From: Streptomyces sp. MMG1533 | GTDB lineage: Bacteria; Actinomycetota; Actinomycetes; Streptomycetales; Streptomycetaceae | Reading direction: 5' to 3' | Assembly: GCF_001279775.1 (NCBI RefSeq) | Contig: NZ_LGDG01000215.1 | Coordinates: forward strand, 1-64,000 | DNA: 64,000 nt | Shown here: positions 8,399-17,605 of the stretch, one piece after another | Position numbering within the stretch: the stretch's first letter is position 1 | Layout of the letters: each line of letters starts with the position of its first letter | Notes under the pieces: model-generated | What the model was told of the DNA's origin: nothing | The model's database searches: none | What the model saw: the letters and a program-made list of their open reading frames with translations, nothing else | Made by a program: the position numbers and the translations under genes

Positions 8399-9163
8399 GC
8401 GGTCCGTTTCTCGTTGCGGGCCCGGGATGCGTTCCGAGAGGTACTTGATCTGGTCGGATGCCTCGGCGCCGGCCCGTGTACCGATGTCGAGATTGTGAAG
8501 CTCGTCGACTTTACCGACTGCAGGAGCTCGGATACCGGCTCTGAACTGCGGTGATTCATAGACTGCAGGTCCGCGACGGTGGATGGGTGCCCATCGGTAT
8601 CGCTCATCCGAGTGACTGTCAGAGGGCCCGGGGCGGCTGTCGATCGGGGCGCCGGTCGAGGGCCGACGCGTCTCCGATTGGATGGCGCGCTGCTTGAGGG
8701 TCGTGTTCTCGGTGGTGATCCGCTGGTTTGCCTCCTGGGTCCACTCGGCTTCCAAGTCGCCTACCTGGCGGAGGAGTTCGCCGTTGCGGGTGCGCTGCTG
8801 GGCGATGATCTCGGCGTGGGCGGCCCTGAGGGCGTCCTCGGCGTTCAAGGCCCGCTCGCGCCAGGTCGCCTCGTGTGCCTCGTCCTGGTCGGTGACCATC
8901 TGGGTCCGTCGTTCTCCGGCTTCGGCCATCACGGCGGCGACTGCGGCTCTGGCGTCGGGGTGGTCGTAGAGGAATGTGCGGGACACGTTGGCACGGCGGG
9001 CAACGGCGGCGACACTGACCTGGGTCCTCTCGCGGCGGAGCCGGATGATGGCGTCGCGGACCCGTCCGAGGGCGGCGTCGGCGCTGCGGTGGCGGGCGGC
9101 CAGGGCGACGGCCGTGCGCGGGGCGGGGACGGTGGAGAACCCCGCCCATGACTCGACCGTCAC
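8399..9163 (-). pseudogene. DUF6262-type HTH protein, decayed 3' end
   Basis: From GTG 9163 about 160 residues resemble the DUF6262 family found next to integrases and TniQ genes. They comprise a helix-rich start (ALAARHRSADAALGRVRDAI), an HTH-like core (VAAVARRANVSRTFLYDHPD) and a long coiled-coil (LRAAHAEIIAQQRTRNGELL). After about 8680 the frame continues into unrelated sequence and then runs in frame into the tniQ relic, so the natural C-terminus has been lost. The upstream in-frame ATG at 9262 overlaps the rlmA stop and is unlikely to be used. Confidence 0.55.
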
Positions 9164-9258
9164 GGATGCACAGTCCGTGGCCAGGCGATGACCGCCGCCG
9201 GCACGGCCGCAGAGCGACAAACGATCGCGAGTCGGCAGACGCATGCGCCCGCTCGTGG

Positions 9259-10110
9259 TCACCGAGGCCGGTAGGCGGTGGCCAGCACGGAGACGGTGAC
9301 CTGAGTGGGCAGGAAGCCGTCTTCGTTCAGGTCAGCATGGCTCACGTGGCGCGCGCTCGGCGTCATCGCTACCAGGTCCAGGGCACCCGGCCTCGTCAGG
9401 GTCACGGGATACTCCACCTGTTCGGTGACGGCGGCCTCGAAGAAGGGGTCCAGCGCCCGGTGCAGGCGCTGTTCCTTGGTCGGGTCGATCGTGACCATCG
9501 CAGGCAACCGGCCGCGCAACTCGGCCAGGTGCCGCCCGGTGGGACGGACCACGATCAACCGGCCGGTCGGGCGCAACACGCGGTGGAACTCGGCCGGGTT
9601 GCGCGGGGCGAACACGTCCAGCACGACATCGGCCACCCCGTCGGCCAGCGGGAAGGGACGGAAAATGTCCCAGGCCACTGCGGCGGCCCGGTCGTGGGCA
9701 CGGGCTGCAGAGCGCAGCGCGTGCACCGATGTGTCCAGACCCAGACCACGGGCGCCGGGCAACTGGTCGAGTACGCCGGCCAGGTAGTAGCCCGTGCCGC
9801 AGCCCACGTCCACAACAGTGGCCCGCTCAGACACGGCGTCGGCCGCCAGGCGGGCCCCGACCTTACGGATGGGCGTATAGGCGCCGGTGGAGAGGAATCG
9901 GCCCCGGGCCTGGACCATGGCCGCATCGTCGCCGCTGGTGGCGCGGGTGCCCGTCAGCAGGCTGGCGTAGCCGTGGCGGGCGATGTCGAAGGTGTGGCCC
10001 ACCGGACAGCGCAGTGCGCCGCGGTCGGGGTGCAGGTGGCGCGTGCGGCACGTTGGGCAGCGCAGCAGGTCGAGGGAGAGTTCGAGGGCAGGGGGAAGCG
10101 ACACGGGCAC
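9259..10110 (-). CDS. rlmA: 23S rRNA (guanine-N1-) methyltransferase, RlmA/TlrB type
   Basis: 283 residues from the GTG at 10110, which has AGGAG six bases upstream (complement of 10117-10121). A longer frame to 10158 lacks such a site. The N-terminal zinc knuckle has Cys18, Cys21, Cys35 and His39 (LLRCPTC, LRCPVGH). A class I SAM methyltransferase follows, with motif I VVDVGCGTGYYL and the acidic loop LGLDTSVHALR. RlmA enzymes methylate N1 of G745 or G748 in 23S helix 35; the G748 form (TlrB) gives tylosin resistance. Family size is about 270-290. The gene is preceded by a short leader ORF and a hairpin (10232-10300), so antibiotic-responsive attenuation is likely. Confidence 0.85.
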   Translation of the reverse strand: MPVSLPPALELSLDLLRCPTCRTRHLHPDRGALRCPVGHTFDIARHGYASLLTGTRATSGDDAAMVQARGRFLSTGAYTPIRKVGARLAADAVSERATVVDVGCGTGYYLAGVLDQLPGARGLGLDTSVHALRSAARAHDRAAAVAWDIFRPFPLADGVADVVLDVFAPRNPAEFHRVLRPTGRLIVVRPTGRHLAELRGRLPAMVTIDPTKEQRLHRALDPFFEAAVTEQVEYPVTLTRPGALDLVAMTPSARHVSHADLNEDGFLPTQVTVSVLATAYRPR

Positions 10111-10231
10111 GAGGCACTCCTGGCAAGGGTGAGGGGAAGAGACCGTGCCTGCACGCACACGCAGAAAGTCACTGCTCCAGGAAGGAACGGGCAGCGCCGG
10201 GAACGTAGTTCACGTAGCAGGCACACAAAGG

Positions 10232-10257
10232 AGGGCGACGCCGTCCGGCATCGCCCT
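10232..10257 (-). terminator. Hairpin between leader ORF and rlmA (putative attenuator)
   Basis: On the transcribed strand AGGGCGATGCC and GGCGTCGCCCT pair over 11 positions with one mismatch around a 4-base loop, followed by CCTTTGTGTG. It starts 13 bases after the leader stop codon and lies about 120 bases before the rlmA start. This arrangement fits a conditional transcription terminator. Function is inferred. Confidence 0.6.
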
Positions 10258-10270
10258 CAATGCCTTCCGA

Positions 10271-10300
10271 TCACAGGAAGCAGCAGTGCGGGGTGCTCAT
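10271..10300 (-). CDS. Nine-residue leader peptide upstream of rlmA
   Basis: Minus-strand ATG at 10300 followed by eight sense codons and TGA (MSTPHCCFL). A TAGACT sequence (complement of 10316-10321) lies 15 bases upstream of the ATG and could be the -10 box, which would make the transcript nearly leaderless. No clear Shine-Dalgarno sequence is present. The size, the position just before a hairpin, and the downstream rRNA methyltransferase match the ribosome-stalling leaders known for erm and related resistance genes. Inference; not proven to be translated. Confidence 0.5.
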   Translation of the reverse strand: MSTPHCCFL

Positions 10301-10370
10301 GAATGCCACGTCATGAGTCTACGGGCATCGGCGAAGTCCTTCATGCCCCACCGAAGTTGGGAGACACGAC

Positions 10371-10827
10371 CTAGATGTGGATGAGGATCTGTCGTAGAGG
10401 ATGTCCGAGCGCGTTGGTGAGGGAGGACAGTTCCTCGTCGGTCAGCCATGCCCGGTTCGGATACAGGACCTCGATCCTGAACCGCGCGAACCCCATCGGC
10501 CAGTCGTACACCAGCTCGTTGAGCGACGTCTCGGTGTCACAACAGGGAACCGTCACCATGAGCGTCGAAAAGCCTTCGTTGCAGCGCTCCGAGACGGCCT
10601 CCCCCCACCAGCCGGGTGTGAACTGCGCACCGCGGGCAGGAGATCTTCTCCAGGTTGGCGCCGCAGTCGACCACTTCGACGCTGTCGTGCCACTTGGCCT
10701 CCAGGCCATGGCGGGCGTCGTCGTCGGGAAGCATCGCGGACAGCAGGGCCGCGGCACGATCCGCCGCATCCTTACTGGGCCGCCAGTACGGATCAGTCGG
10801 AATCACCGTCAGGTAGTCGTCACTCAT
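10371..10827 (-). pseudogene. Conserved streptomycete zinc-ribbon hypothetical, frameshifted
   Basis: The first ~62 residues read from the ATG at 10827 (MSDDYLTVIPTDPYWRPSKD to SCPRC). The rest reads in the next frame from about 10640 (FTPGWWGEAVSERCNEGF to HPLRQILIHI, stop at 10371). Both halves belong to one ~150-residue family I recognise from Streptomyces, with CPRC in the first half and a CC pair in the second, probably one zinc site. The total length of 457 bases is not a multiple of three, so one indel near 10640 separates the halves. Function unknown. Confidence 0.7.
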
Positions 10828-11069
10828 CGCCCATCTCCCCCTGCCCGCCAGGGGCCTTGCTCGTCCACCGACTCGGCGAACCTATCCGGTCGCGGCACTA
10901 GCCGCAGTGAACAAGCCGGCCTCGGGACGGAAAGGGTCCTCACCGCCCCCGCACAGACCTCGGACTCGGATCAAAGCGCGGTTCCGGCGGCGTACACCCC
11001 CTTCCTCTACGGGGAGGAACTGGCTGGCCCATCCGTGCGTCCTGCCTGAACGAGACCCGGAATCGGCGC

Positions 11070-11345
11070 ATGACGGTGGAGCCGCACCGGCTGGTCCACA
11101 GCCCGCGTCGCCCGCCCCGCCGCCTCCAGGCCCTGGAGACCTCCGGCACCCTCTTCCACGACGTCGACCTGCCCGCCGAACGCCTCGGCCACCACCTCCC
11201 CAACGCCACGTTCTGGCTGCGCGTCGCCCCCGCCCATCCGGAACGCGCCGGAGAAGAACCCGACCGCCACGACCAAGTCGCCTTCGCCGGCGCCACCAGC
11301 GGCGACCACAACCTGACGGCCATCGTCGTCTGCCGTGACGCCGAT
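11070..11345 (+). pseudogene. Lrp/AsnC-type regulator, C-terminal half fragment
   Basis: The frame has strong GC3 bias and resembles the ligand/dimer (RAM) domain of AsnC-type regulators: ALETSGTLFHDVDLPAERLG, NATFWLRVAP, then FAGATSGDHNLTAIVVCRDA. The N-terminal HTH domain is missing and the frame becomes non-homologous after about 11345 (formal stop 11474). The neighbouring gene is the permease at 11471-12946 on the other strand, but no link is visible. Inactive remnant. Confidence 0.55.
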
Positions 11346-11470
11346 GACTTCTGCCGTCAGCGGCCGTACAAGCGTGAAGCCGTCAGCCGCGTACAGCGTG
11401 AAGGGGTGGGCCTGGGGAAAGAACGCCCCACGCCCACCCGATCCCAGCCGCTTACGGCAGTCCGCGGCGG

Positions 11471-12946
11471 CTAGCGCGGCGCGACCGCCTTCTCGGTGTC
11501 CTTCCGGCGGGACCGCTCGCGGACCAACGAGATCGCTATGACCACGGCGGCGACGAGCACCGAGAGCAGCACCTGGCTCCGGCCGCCGCCTTCCTTCTCG
11601 TCGGTGAGCATGTAGACGAGCACGAACGCGATCATCGCGATCGTCGCCCACGTCAGATACGGGAACAGCCACATTCGCACGACGAGCTTCTCCGGGCTCT
11701 CGCGCAGGATGATCCCCCGCATCCGCAGCTGCGAGAAGCAGATGACCAGCCACACGAAGAGTGCGACCGCGCCCGAGGAGTTCAGCAGGAACTGGAACAC
11801 CGTGTCCGGCCACAGGTAGTTGAAGGCGACCGCGACGAAGCCGAAGACCACGGAGGCCAGGATCGCGGCCTGCGGGACACCCCGCTTGTTCGTCCGTACG
11901 AAGGATCGCGGGGCATCGCCGCGCTGCCCGAGGGAGAAGGCCATCCGGGAGGCGGTGTAGAGACCGGAGTTGAGACAGGACAGCACGGCGGTCAGCACGA
12001 TGAAGTTCATGATCTCGCCGGCGTGCGGGATGCCGATCGAGTCGAGGGCCGCGACGTACGAGCCCTTCTCCGCGATCGCGGGGTCGTTCCACGGCAGCAG
12101 GCTGACCACGACGAGGATGGAGCCGACGTAGAAGACGCCGACCCGCCAGATCACGCTCCGGGTGGCCTTGGCCACCGCCCGCTGCGCGTCCGAGGACTCG
12201 CCGGCGGCGAGGGTGACGATCTCGCTGCCCATGAAGGAGAAGACGACCAGCAGGATGCCGGTGAGGATCGCGCCCGGCCCGTTCGGCAGGAAGCCGCCGT
12301 GCTCGGTGAGGTTGCCGAATCCCGTCGCGGCATGGTCGGAGCCGGGCAGCACTCCGAAGATCGCCAGCCCGCCGAGAACGACGAAGCCGGTGATGGCGAC
12401 GACCTTGATGCCCGCGAACCAGAACTCGAACTCGCCGAAGGAGCCGACCGAGGCGAGGTTGGTGGCGGTGAGGACCATCATCACGATCAGGGCCCAGGCC
12501 CACTGCGGTACGGCCGGCACCCACCCCTCCAGGATCACGGCGCCTGCGGTCGCCTCCACGGCGAGTACGACGACCCAGAAGAACCAGTACAGCCAGCCGA
12601 TCGAGAACCCGGCCCAGCGGCCGAGCGCCCGGTCCGCGTAGGCGGAGAAGGAGCCGGAGGTCGGGTTGGCCGCGGCCATCTCGCCCAGCATCCTCATCAC
12701 GAAGACGACGAGGGCGCCGACCAGGGCGTAGGACAGCAGGATGCCGGGCCCGGCGGCGGCGATACCGGAGGCGGAGCCCACGAAGAGACCGGCACCGATC
12801 ACCCCGCCGATGGCGATCATGGACAGATGGCGGTTTTTGAGACCGGCCTGCAGACCTGCCTGCTGCTCCGGAGGCTGACCACTGGTGGGCGGAGCGGTTT
12901 CTTGGGCCGGAGAATCAGGGGGACGTGTAGTCATGTCGACATCCAT
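11471..12946 (-). CDS. Amino-acid permease, GABA permease (GabP/AAT) type
   Basis: 491 residues with about 12 membrane helices. The sequence after the polar N-terminus is typical of the AAT branch of the APC superfamily: LKNRHLSMIAIGGVIGAGLF (helix 1 with the unwound GGVIGAG), GEMAAANPTSGSFSAYADRA, GLYTASRMAFSLGQRGDAP. It would import gamma-aminobutyrate or a related amino acid by proton symport. The start is ambiguous between ATG 12946 and ATG 12934; neither has a strong ribosome site. A PucR-family gene lies upstream on the same strand with a 24-bp inverted repeat between them, suggesting local control. No gabT/gabD genes are present. Confidence 0.85.
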   Translation of the reverse strand: MDVDMTTRPPDSPAQETAPPTSGQPPEQQAGLQAGLKNRHLSMIAIGGVIGAGLFVGSASGIAAAGPGILLSYALVGALVVFVMRMLGEMAAANPTSGSFSAYADRALGRWAGFSIGWLYWFFWVVVLAVEATAGAVILEGWVPAVPQWAWALIVMMVLTATNLASVGSFGEFEFWFAGIKVVAITGFVVLGGLAIFGVLPGSDHAATGFGNLTEHGGFLPNGPGAILTGILLVVFSFMGSEIVTLAAGESSDAQRAVAKATRSVIWRVGVFYVGSILVVVSLLPWNDPAIAEKGSYVAALDSIGIPHAGEIMNFIVLTAVLSCLNSGLYTASRMAFSLGQRGDAPRSFVRTNKRGVPQAAILASVVFGFVAVAFNYLWPDTVFQFLLNSSGAVALFVWLVICFSQLRMRGIILRESPEKLVVRMWLFPYLTWATIAMIAFVLVYMLTDEKEGGGRSQVLLSVLVAAVVIAISLVRERSRRKDTEKAVAPR

Positions 12947-13184
12947 GGGTGGTTGGGAGTGCCGTGCGGGGCGTGGCTGCCCGGATCGCCGGATCGCCTC
13001 GGTGGCGGGGACGAGCGGGGCGGGCATGCACAGGAAGAGGTAGGGAGAGGGGCGGTCAGGGCACTGACGATTCCCGCAAGCGTTGATGGTGCCGTTCGCG
13101 GTATCCGGATGCCGTGCTGGTGACGGGGTCGTCACCGCACGTCCGCGTTTCGTTCCGCCTCCTCGTGGGAGGTGGGCCGCATCA

Positions 13185-13208
13185 CTTGCGGAAATGGATT
13201 TGCGCAAG
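13185..13208. promoter_or_regulatory. 24-bp inverted repeat upstream of the permease (candidate PucR operator)
   Basis: CTTGCG and CGCAAG form perfect 6-bp arms separated by 12 bases. The site is in the ~350-base spacer between the PucR-type regulator and the permease. A further CGCAAG half site lies at about 13075. Operator function is inferred from position. Confidence 0.4.
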
Positions 13209-13295
13209 CGTATGGGGGGTCATGGGGCTACAGGTTTGTGAAGGCTGAACAAACTCGGCCTCGATAGCTGTATGTCCGTCCAATGCGGAACCGGG

Positions 13296-14963
13296 TCAGC
13301 CGGTGGGAGGCAGCCGCAGTTGGAGCATGGCCAGCAGACGCTGGTCGGGTCGACTGAGATCGAGGCCGGTCAGCTCCTCGGCCCGGCGAAGGCGGTAGCG
13401 CAGCGTGTTGGGGTGCACATGGAGCTGGGCCGCGGCCGCCCGCATGTCACCGAAGGAGTTCAGGTACGTCAGGAGGGTCTCGGCGAGCCGGCCCCGGTGC
13501 CGGCGGTCGTGCGAGACCAGGGCGGTCAGGCGTGGATCCCGTATCTCGGGGTGGGCGGCAAGCAACGTCAGCAGCTCGCTGACCAGCACTTCCGCCTGGA
13601 TGTCCGGCAGCGCGGCGACCGCGGCGGACACACCGGCACTGACCATGGCGTCGAGGATGCGGTCGGCCTCGCGACGTGAGTCGGGGACGTCCCCGAGGCT
13701 CGGCACCAGGCAGCCGACCGAGCCGCGCAGCGGCAGGCCCAGGTGGCGGCGCGCGGCGTCGGTGATCTCCTGGGCCCAGCCGCGCAGCGTGTCCGTGTCG
13801 ATGCCGCGGGGCAGCTGGGGCAGGAGCACGTAGATACGGGGATCGACCTGAGTGACCAGGGCGCTGCGGTGCCGGGCGGCGATGTGTACGGAGACCAGGT
13901 TGGTGACCTCGGTGTGGGTCAGCTCCGGTGCGGCCACGACCTCCGGGGTCTCGTACGCCTCGGTGGTCCCGTAGGAGAAGCCCAGCACGGCGGCCGGGCG
14001 GGTGGCGTCGAATCCCAGATGGGTGGCCAGCGGCTGCGGTCCGGTACTCCCGTCCAGGAGTCCGGCCAGGAGGGTCCGGGTGAGCGTCACGTCGTCCGAG
14101 AGCTCCCGACGACGGCGTACGAGATGGAGCGCTGCGACCCGGGCGGCACCCAGCAGTGCCTGCTGCGAGCGTTCGGACAGCGGAGTCGAGCCCTCCTGCA
14201 CCCAGATGGTGCCCAGCTGCCGGTCGCCGGACCGGATGGCCACCGCGAGCCGGCGGCGGATTCCCAGCTCCGGATGACTGTCGATACCGATCACCTCGTC
14301 GCTGGAGTGCAGGTGCTGGAACACGCCCCACTCGCGCAGCTTCGCCAGATACCCCTCCGGTCCCTGCCAGCCGAGGATGGAGCGCCGCCGCAGGTCGTCC
14401 GCCTCGTCGGAGTCGGTGGTGCGGGAGTAGGCCAGCACCCGGTGGGCGGCGTCCTCGATGCTGACGATGCCGCTGGTGAGGATGGCGGTGGTCTGGGCGA
14501 GCGAGAACAGGTCGCCCTCCTCGGCCCCTTTGCCGGGGTCGCCGAGCGGTGCGTCGTCGAGGGCGGCCCGGGCCAGCGCGTTCACCTGCTCCCAGCGTGC
14601 TTCGCCGCGCAGTGAGAGCAGGGCGACCCCCGCCTCGGCAGCGGTCTCGCTGAGCGCCTCGGCCTGGCCGGGCCCGTCCAGCTTGACCACGACGGCGGCG
14701 GCTGCGTCCCGCCCGGCGGCCCGCAGCGCGGGAAAAGCGGCCCGGCCGCGGGCACCGATGACGAGGACCAGCTCGCCCGGCTGCGCGGTCGGCGGATCCT
14801 CGGGATCGAGCAGCGCGACCCCACGGATCTCGACGTCCAGCCCCGCGGGAGCGGCCTGCACCTCCACCAACGAGTCCCCCAACGCCATCAGCAACTGACG
14901 CAGGCTGATGCTCGCTGCGGGGGGTACGAGGGGTGCGGGGTGAGATACCGCGGCCGGATCCAT
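13296..14963 (-). CDS. PucR-family transcriptional regulator
   Basis: 555 residues from the ATG at 14963 (GAGG nine bases upstream). The N-terminal ~120 residues form a PucR-type ligand domain, followed by a GAF-like/GGDEF-related middle region. The C-terminal HTH_30 helix-turn-helix has MRAAAAQLHVHPNTLRYRLR near residue 520. PucR/CdaR-type proteins usually activate genes for purine, GABA or other nitrogen-source use. Here the adjacent downstream gene on the same strand is a GABA-type permease, so GABA or a similar amino acid is the likely effector. Length and domain order are normal for the family. Confidence 0.85.
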   Translation of the reverse strand: MDPAAVSHPAPLVPPAASISLRQLLMALGDSLVEVQAAPAGLDVEIRGVALLDPEDPPTAQPGELVLVIGARGRAAFPALRAAGRDAAAAVVVKLDGPGQAEALSETAAEAGVALLSLRGEARWEQVNALARAALDDAPLGDPGKGAEEGDLFSLAQTTAILTSGIVSIEDAAHRVLAYSRTTDSDEADDLRRRSILGWQGPEGYLAKLREWGVFQHLHSSDEVIGIDSHPELGIRRRLAVAIRSGDRQLGTIWVQEGSTPLSERSQQALLGAARVAALHLVRRRRELSDDVTLTRTLLAGLLDGSTGPQPLATHLGFDATRPAAVLGFSYGTTEAYETPEVVAAPELTHTEVTNLVSVHIAARHRSALVTQVDPRIYVLLPQLPRGIDTDTLRGWAQEITDAARRHLGLPLRGSVGCLVPSLGDVPDSRREADRILDAMVSAGVSAAVAALPDIQAEVLVSELLTLLAAHPEIRDPRLTALVSHDRRHRGRLAETLLTYLNSFGDMRAAAAQLHVHPNTLRYRLRRAEELTGLDLSRPDQRLLAMLQLRLPPTG

Positions 14964-15168
14964 GATCGTCGCCTCTGCTGGGAGCCACGCCGGAGCCTCT
15001 GATGCTATCCGCAGGGGCGACGGGGAACGCACAGCAGATGGTGGCCCCTCTCCCCCATCCATCACTTCTTCTGCTTCTTAGGGCCACCGCCGTACACCAA
15101 CAGGGACAGGCCGGCGGTGGCGGAATCCGGGCTCACGGTGTCGCCCGTGGCCGTCCACGCCACGCCCG

Positions 15169-16032
15169 TTGGTCAGTTCGCGGATGCGCGCGGGCACCGC
15201 CGTCCCTCCACCGGACCGTGAGGCCACCGGCACGCAGACCGCCGACAGCGAAGCCGGGCTGCCCTTCACCGTGCTGCCGACCGGCCGTAGAGCGGAGCGG
15301 ATGCGGGCCCAGCATGCCCTGGTCCACGGCCTGTTGAGCGAGGGTATGGGCTTGCGGGCCATCGCCCGTCACCTGGGCTGGGGGCGGCACACCGTTCAGC
15401 GGTACGCACGGGCGGACCGCTGGCAGGACATGGTCACCGGACGCCGAACGCGTTCCAGCCGCCTTGACGTGCACCAGCCCTACCTGCAAGGACGCATCGA
15501 CGAATCCGATGGCGCGATCACCATCAAGGAACTGCGCGAAGAACTCGCCGGCCGTGGCCACCGGGTGCCCTACAGCAGTCTGCGTGACTGGGCCCGCAGC
15601 CGCCTGGAGTGGCCCGACGCACCGGCTCCGGCCTCCGCGGGGCCGTCCGTGCGCACCGTCGTCGGCTGGATCACCCGCCACCCCGACACCCTCACCGAAG
15701 ACGAAACCACCCAACTCAAGGCGGTCCTCGACACATGTCCTGAGCTGGATCAAACCTACCGACTTGTACGGGACTTCGCTCAGATGCTCGCCCGGCGCAC
15801 CGGCGCCGACCTGCCGGACTGGATCAGTGCCGCCCGCACCACACGGCTCCCCGGGATCACCGGATTCGCTCACGGGCTCACCACCGACCTGGAAGCCGTG
15901 ATCGCCGGACTCACCGTGCACTGGAGCTCCGGCGGCACCGAGGGGGCCGTGAACAGGGTGAAAAAGATCAAAAGGCAGCTCTACGGCCGGGCCGGATTCG
16001 AACTGCTTCGCAAGATGATCCTGCTCCGGTGA
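15169..16032 (+). pseudogene. ISL3-family transposase, N-terminally truncated
   Basis: The 287-codon frame carries the second half of an ISL3 transposase: an internal HTH (GLRAIARHLGWGRHTVQRYA), a second DNA-binding region, then the C-terminal catalytic end with HWSSGGTEGAVNRVKKIKRQ and GRAGFELLRKMILL. The N-terminal zinc ribbon and the first catalytic aspartates are absent. The first ~20 codons of the open frame are not homologous. The element right end may be near 16045. Not functional. Confidence 0.8.
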
Positions 16033-16295
16033 CCCTCAGCGATCACTCCCCAAGAAGTCGTAAGTGCGGTGAGAGTCACGCTTCAACGCCATGGATTGCG
16101 GTGGATACCGTCGAGGTCGATGCGCGCTGTGGGGTACGGGCAACGAGTCCTCACATCCCTTACGTCGAAGTAGCGACTGCTGTTACGGTTTCGCCGTTTC
16201 TACTGGTCAGCAGGTTGTCCAGTTCGACGATGACGAGGATCATGTGGGCTCGGGCAGGACATCCCTGAGTCAGCGTTCGCCAGCGAGGGGGCTCA

Positions 16296-17363
16296 GTGCA
16301 GACATCATCGAGGGGGCGGACGGTGGTACGCGCTGTCGGCAGACCGATAAGGTGGTTGAAAGAGAATCACAGCGATAAACGTAATCCGGCATCAATACTC
16401 AATCGAGCTGTAATTGATCTCAATATTGAGATTGACGTAACGCACTCTCGGGCCCTGCTTCAGAAGGTTCATAGGTTCAATAAGGAAGATCCGGCGTTCT
16501 TCGCAGCGGTCGGCCTGATAGGCATAACAGGTGGGGTTTTCCGCGCCCTCGGACCGACCTTGATATGGGTCGCGGATGCCGCCGATTCGATGGGCATCGG
16601 GAGGCTGGCTCATTCTGCGTACCGGTACGGCCACCTAATTGAAGCAGCAAGCGACGGTCCCGTGAGCGCGAGTAAATCGTTAGCGATAGCCATTACGCTT
16701 GGATTATTACTCTCTGGCGCGATAGCGATTCTCGTCCTCGTGTTCCTCGGTCGTTGGTCACCGACCCACAGGTACGCGTTGAACGTAAGCATCGCGCACG
16801 CGCTTTCCGCCTGCGCGACTTTGCAGCAGCGGCCGGCGCTTCTCAAAAAAGTAGCCACCATTCGTCGCATCGATCAGTTCTGCTGTCGGGTGGAGAGAAA
16901 TATTCTCCGGGTGCCCTATCGGAGGGGGACAATACCCCGTCGATCTCCTCGGCGCGCATCGGTGGCGCACCATGCTTCTTTGGTTGCTGGAGCTCTCCGC
17001 ATGCAGCTGAGAGAATTGGATCGTGACCCGGATGTAGCGTCCAGTAAACTTTCCGCTATGCTTGCCGAAATCGGCGAACAGTACGCGAAAGGAAGAATCG
17101 GCGCCCTTCTCGATGAAGAAGCTCTGGTCGATGTCGTTCCCGTTTCAAAGGCCAGAACAACCTTGCGCGAGTCCGTTCATGTCGCAGCAGTGATCCTTTC
17201 GGCATTGGCTGCAACACTGATCGCTAACGCCTTGATGCCGGAAAGTGTCGTATCAGATAGTCTGCGCCCCTGGTTCTTGGTCGGCACTGCGGCCGTCTCG
17301 GCGATTTTGATCGGGGGCTGGCCCCGGGTCTCTCGGCTTCTTGAAGTGTTTCCGGGAAAATAG
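16296..17363 (+). CDS. Orphan membrane protein of lower GC content
   Basis: 355 residues from a GTG with GAGGGGG five bases upstream. Four hydrophobic segments are seen at about residues 68-92, 128-151, 290-310 and 323-342, giving two helix pairs separated by a long Arg-rich hydrophilic domain. The codon use is visibly less GC-biased than all neighbours (for example AAA, ATA, TTA and GAT codons), and the gene sits between two broken IS elements, so recent acquisition is likely. No family is recognised. The architecture would suit a membrane-anchored effector or sensor, but nothing in the sequence proves this. Confidence 0.6.
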   Translation: MQTSSRGRTVVRAVGRPIRWLKENHSDKRNPASILNRAVIDLNIEIDVTHSRALLQKVHRFNKEDPAFFAAVGLIGITGGVFRALGPTLIWVADAADSMGIGRLAHSAYRYGHLIEAASDGPVSASKSLAIAITLGLLLSGAIAILVLVFLGRWSPTHRYALNVSIAHALSACATLQQRPALLKKVATIRRIDQFCCRVERNILRVPYRRGTIPRRSPRRASVAHHASLVAGALRMQLRELDRDPDVASSKLSAMLAEIGEQYAKGRIGALLDEEALVDVVPVSKARTTLRESVHVAAVILSALAATLIANALMPESVVSDSLRPWFLVGTAAVSAILIGGWPRVSRLLEVFPGK

Positions 17364-17605
17364 CACTGCTCTTCATTTGCAGCGATTACTCATCACACTG
17401 AGGCAGCGCCAGATGCCCTCTTCATCCCGATGCCGCCCTGGCCATGATTAGGTTGCCTCGGTATGGGCGATTCCGGTCCATGAGGTGATCGTGCCAGGCG
17501 GAAGCTGCGATGCGCAGGGGGATGGGACGATGCGGCAGAACCTTGAGTTCCTGCGCCGACGTACGCGGCGTCACTCGAGCCCACTCCCTCGCCATCGAAC
17601 CCGGC

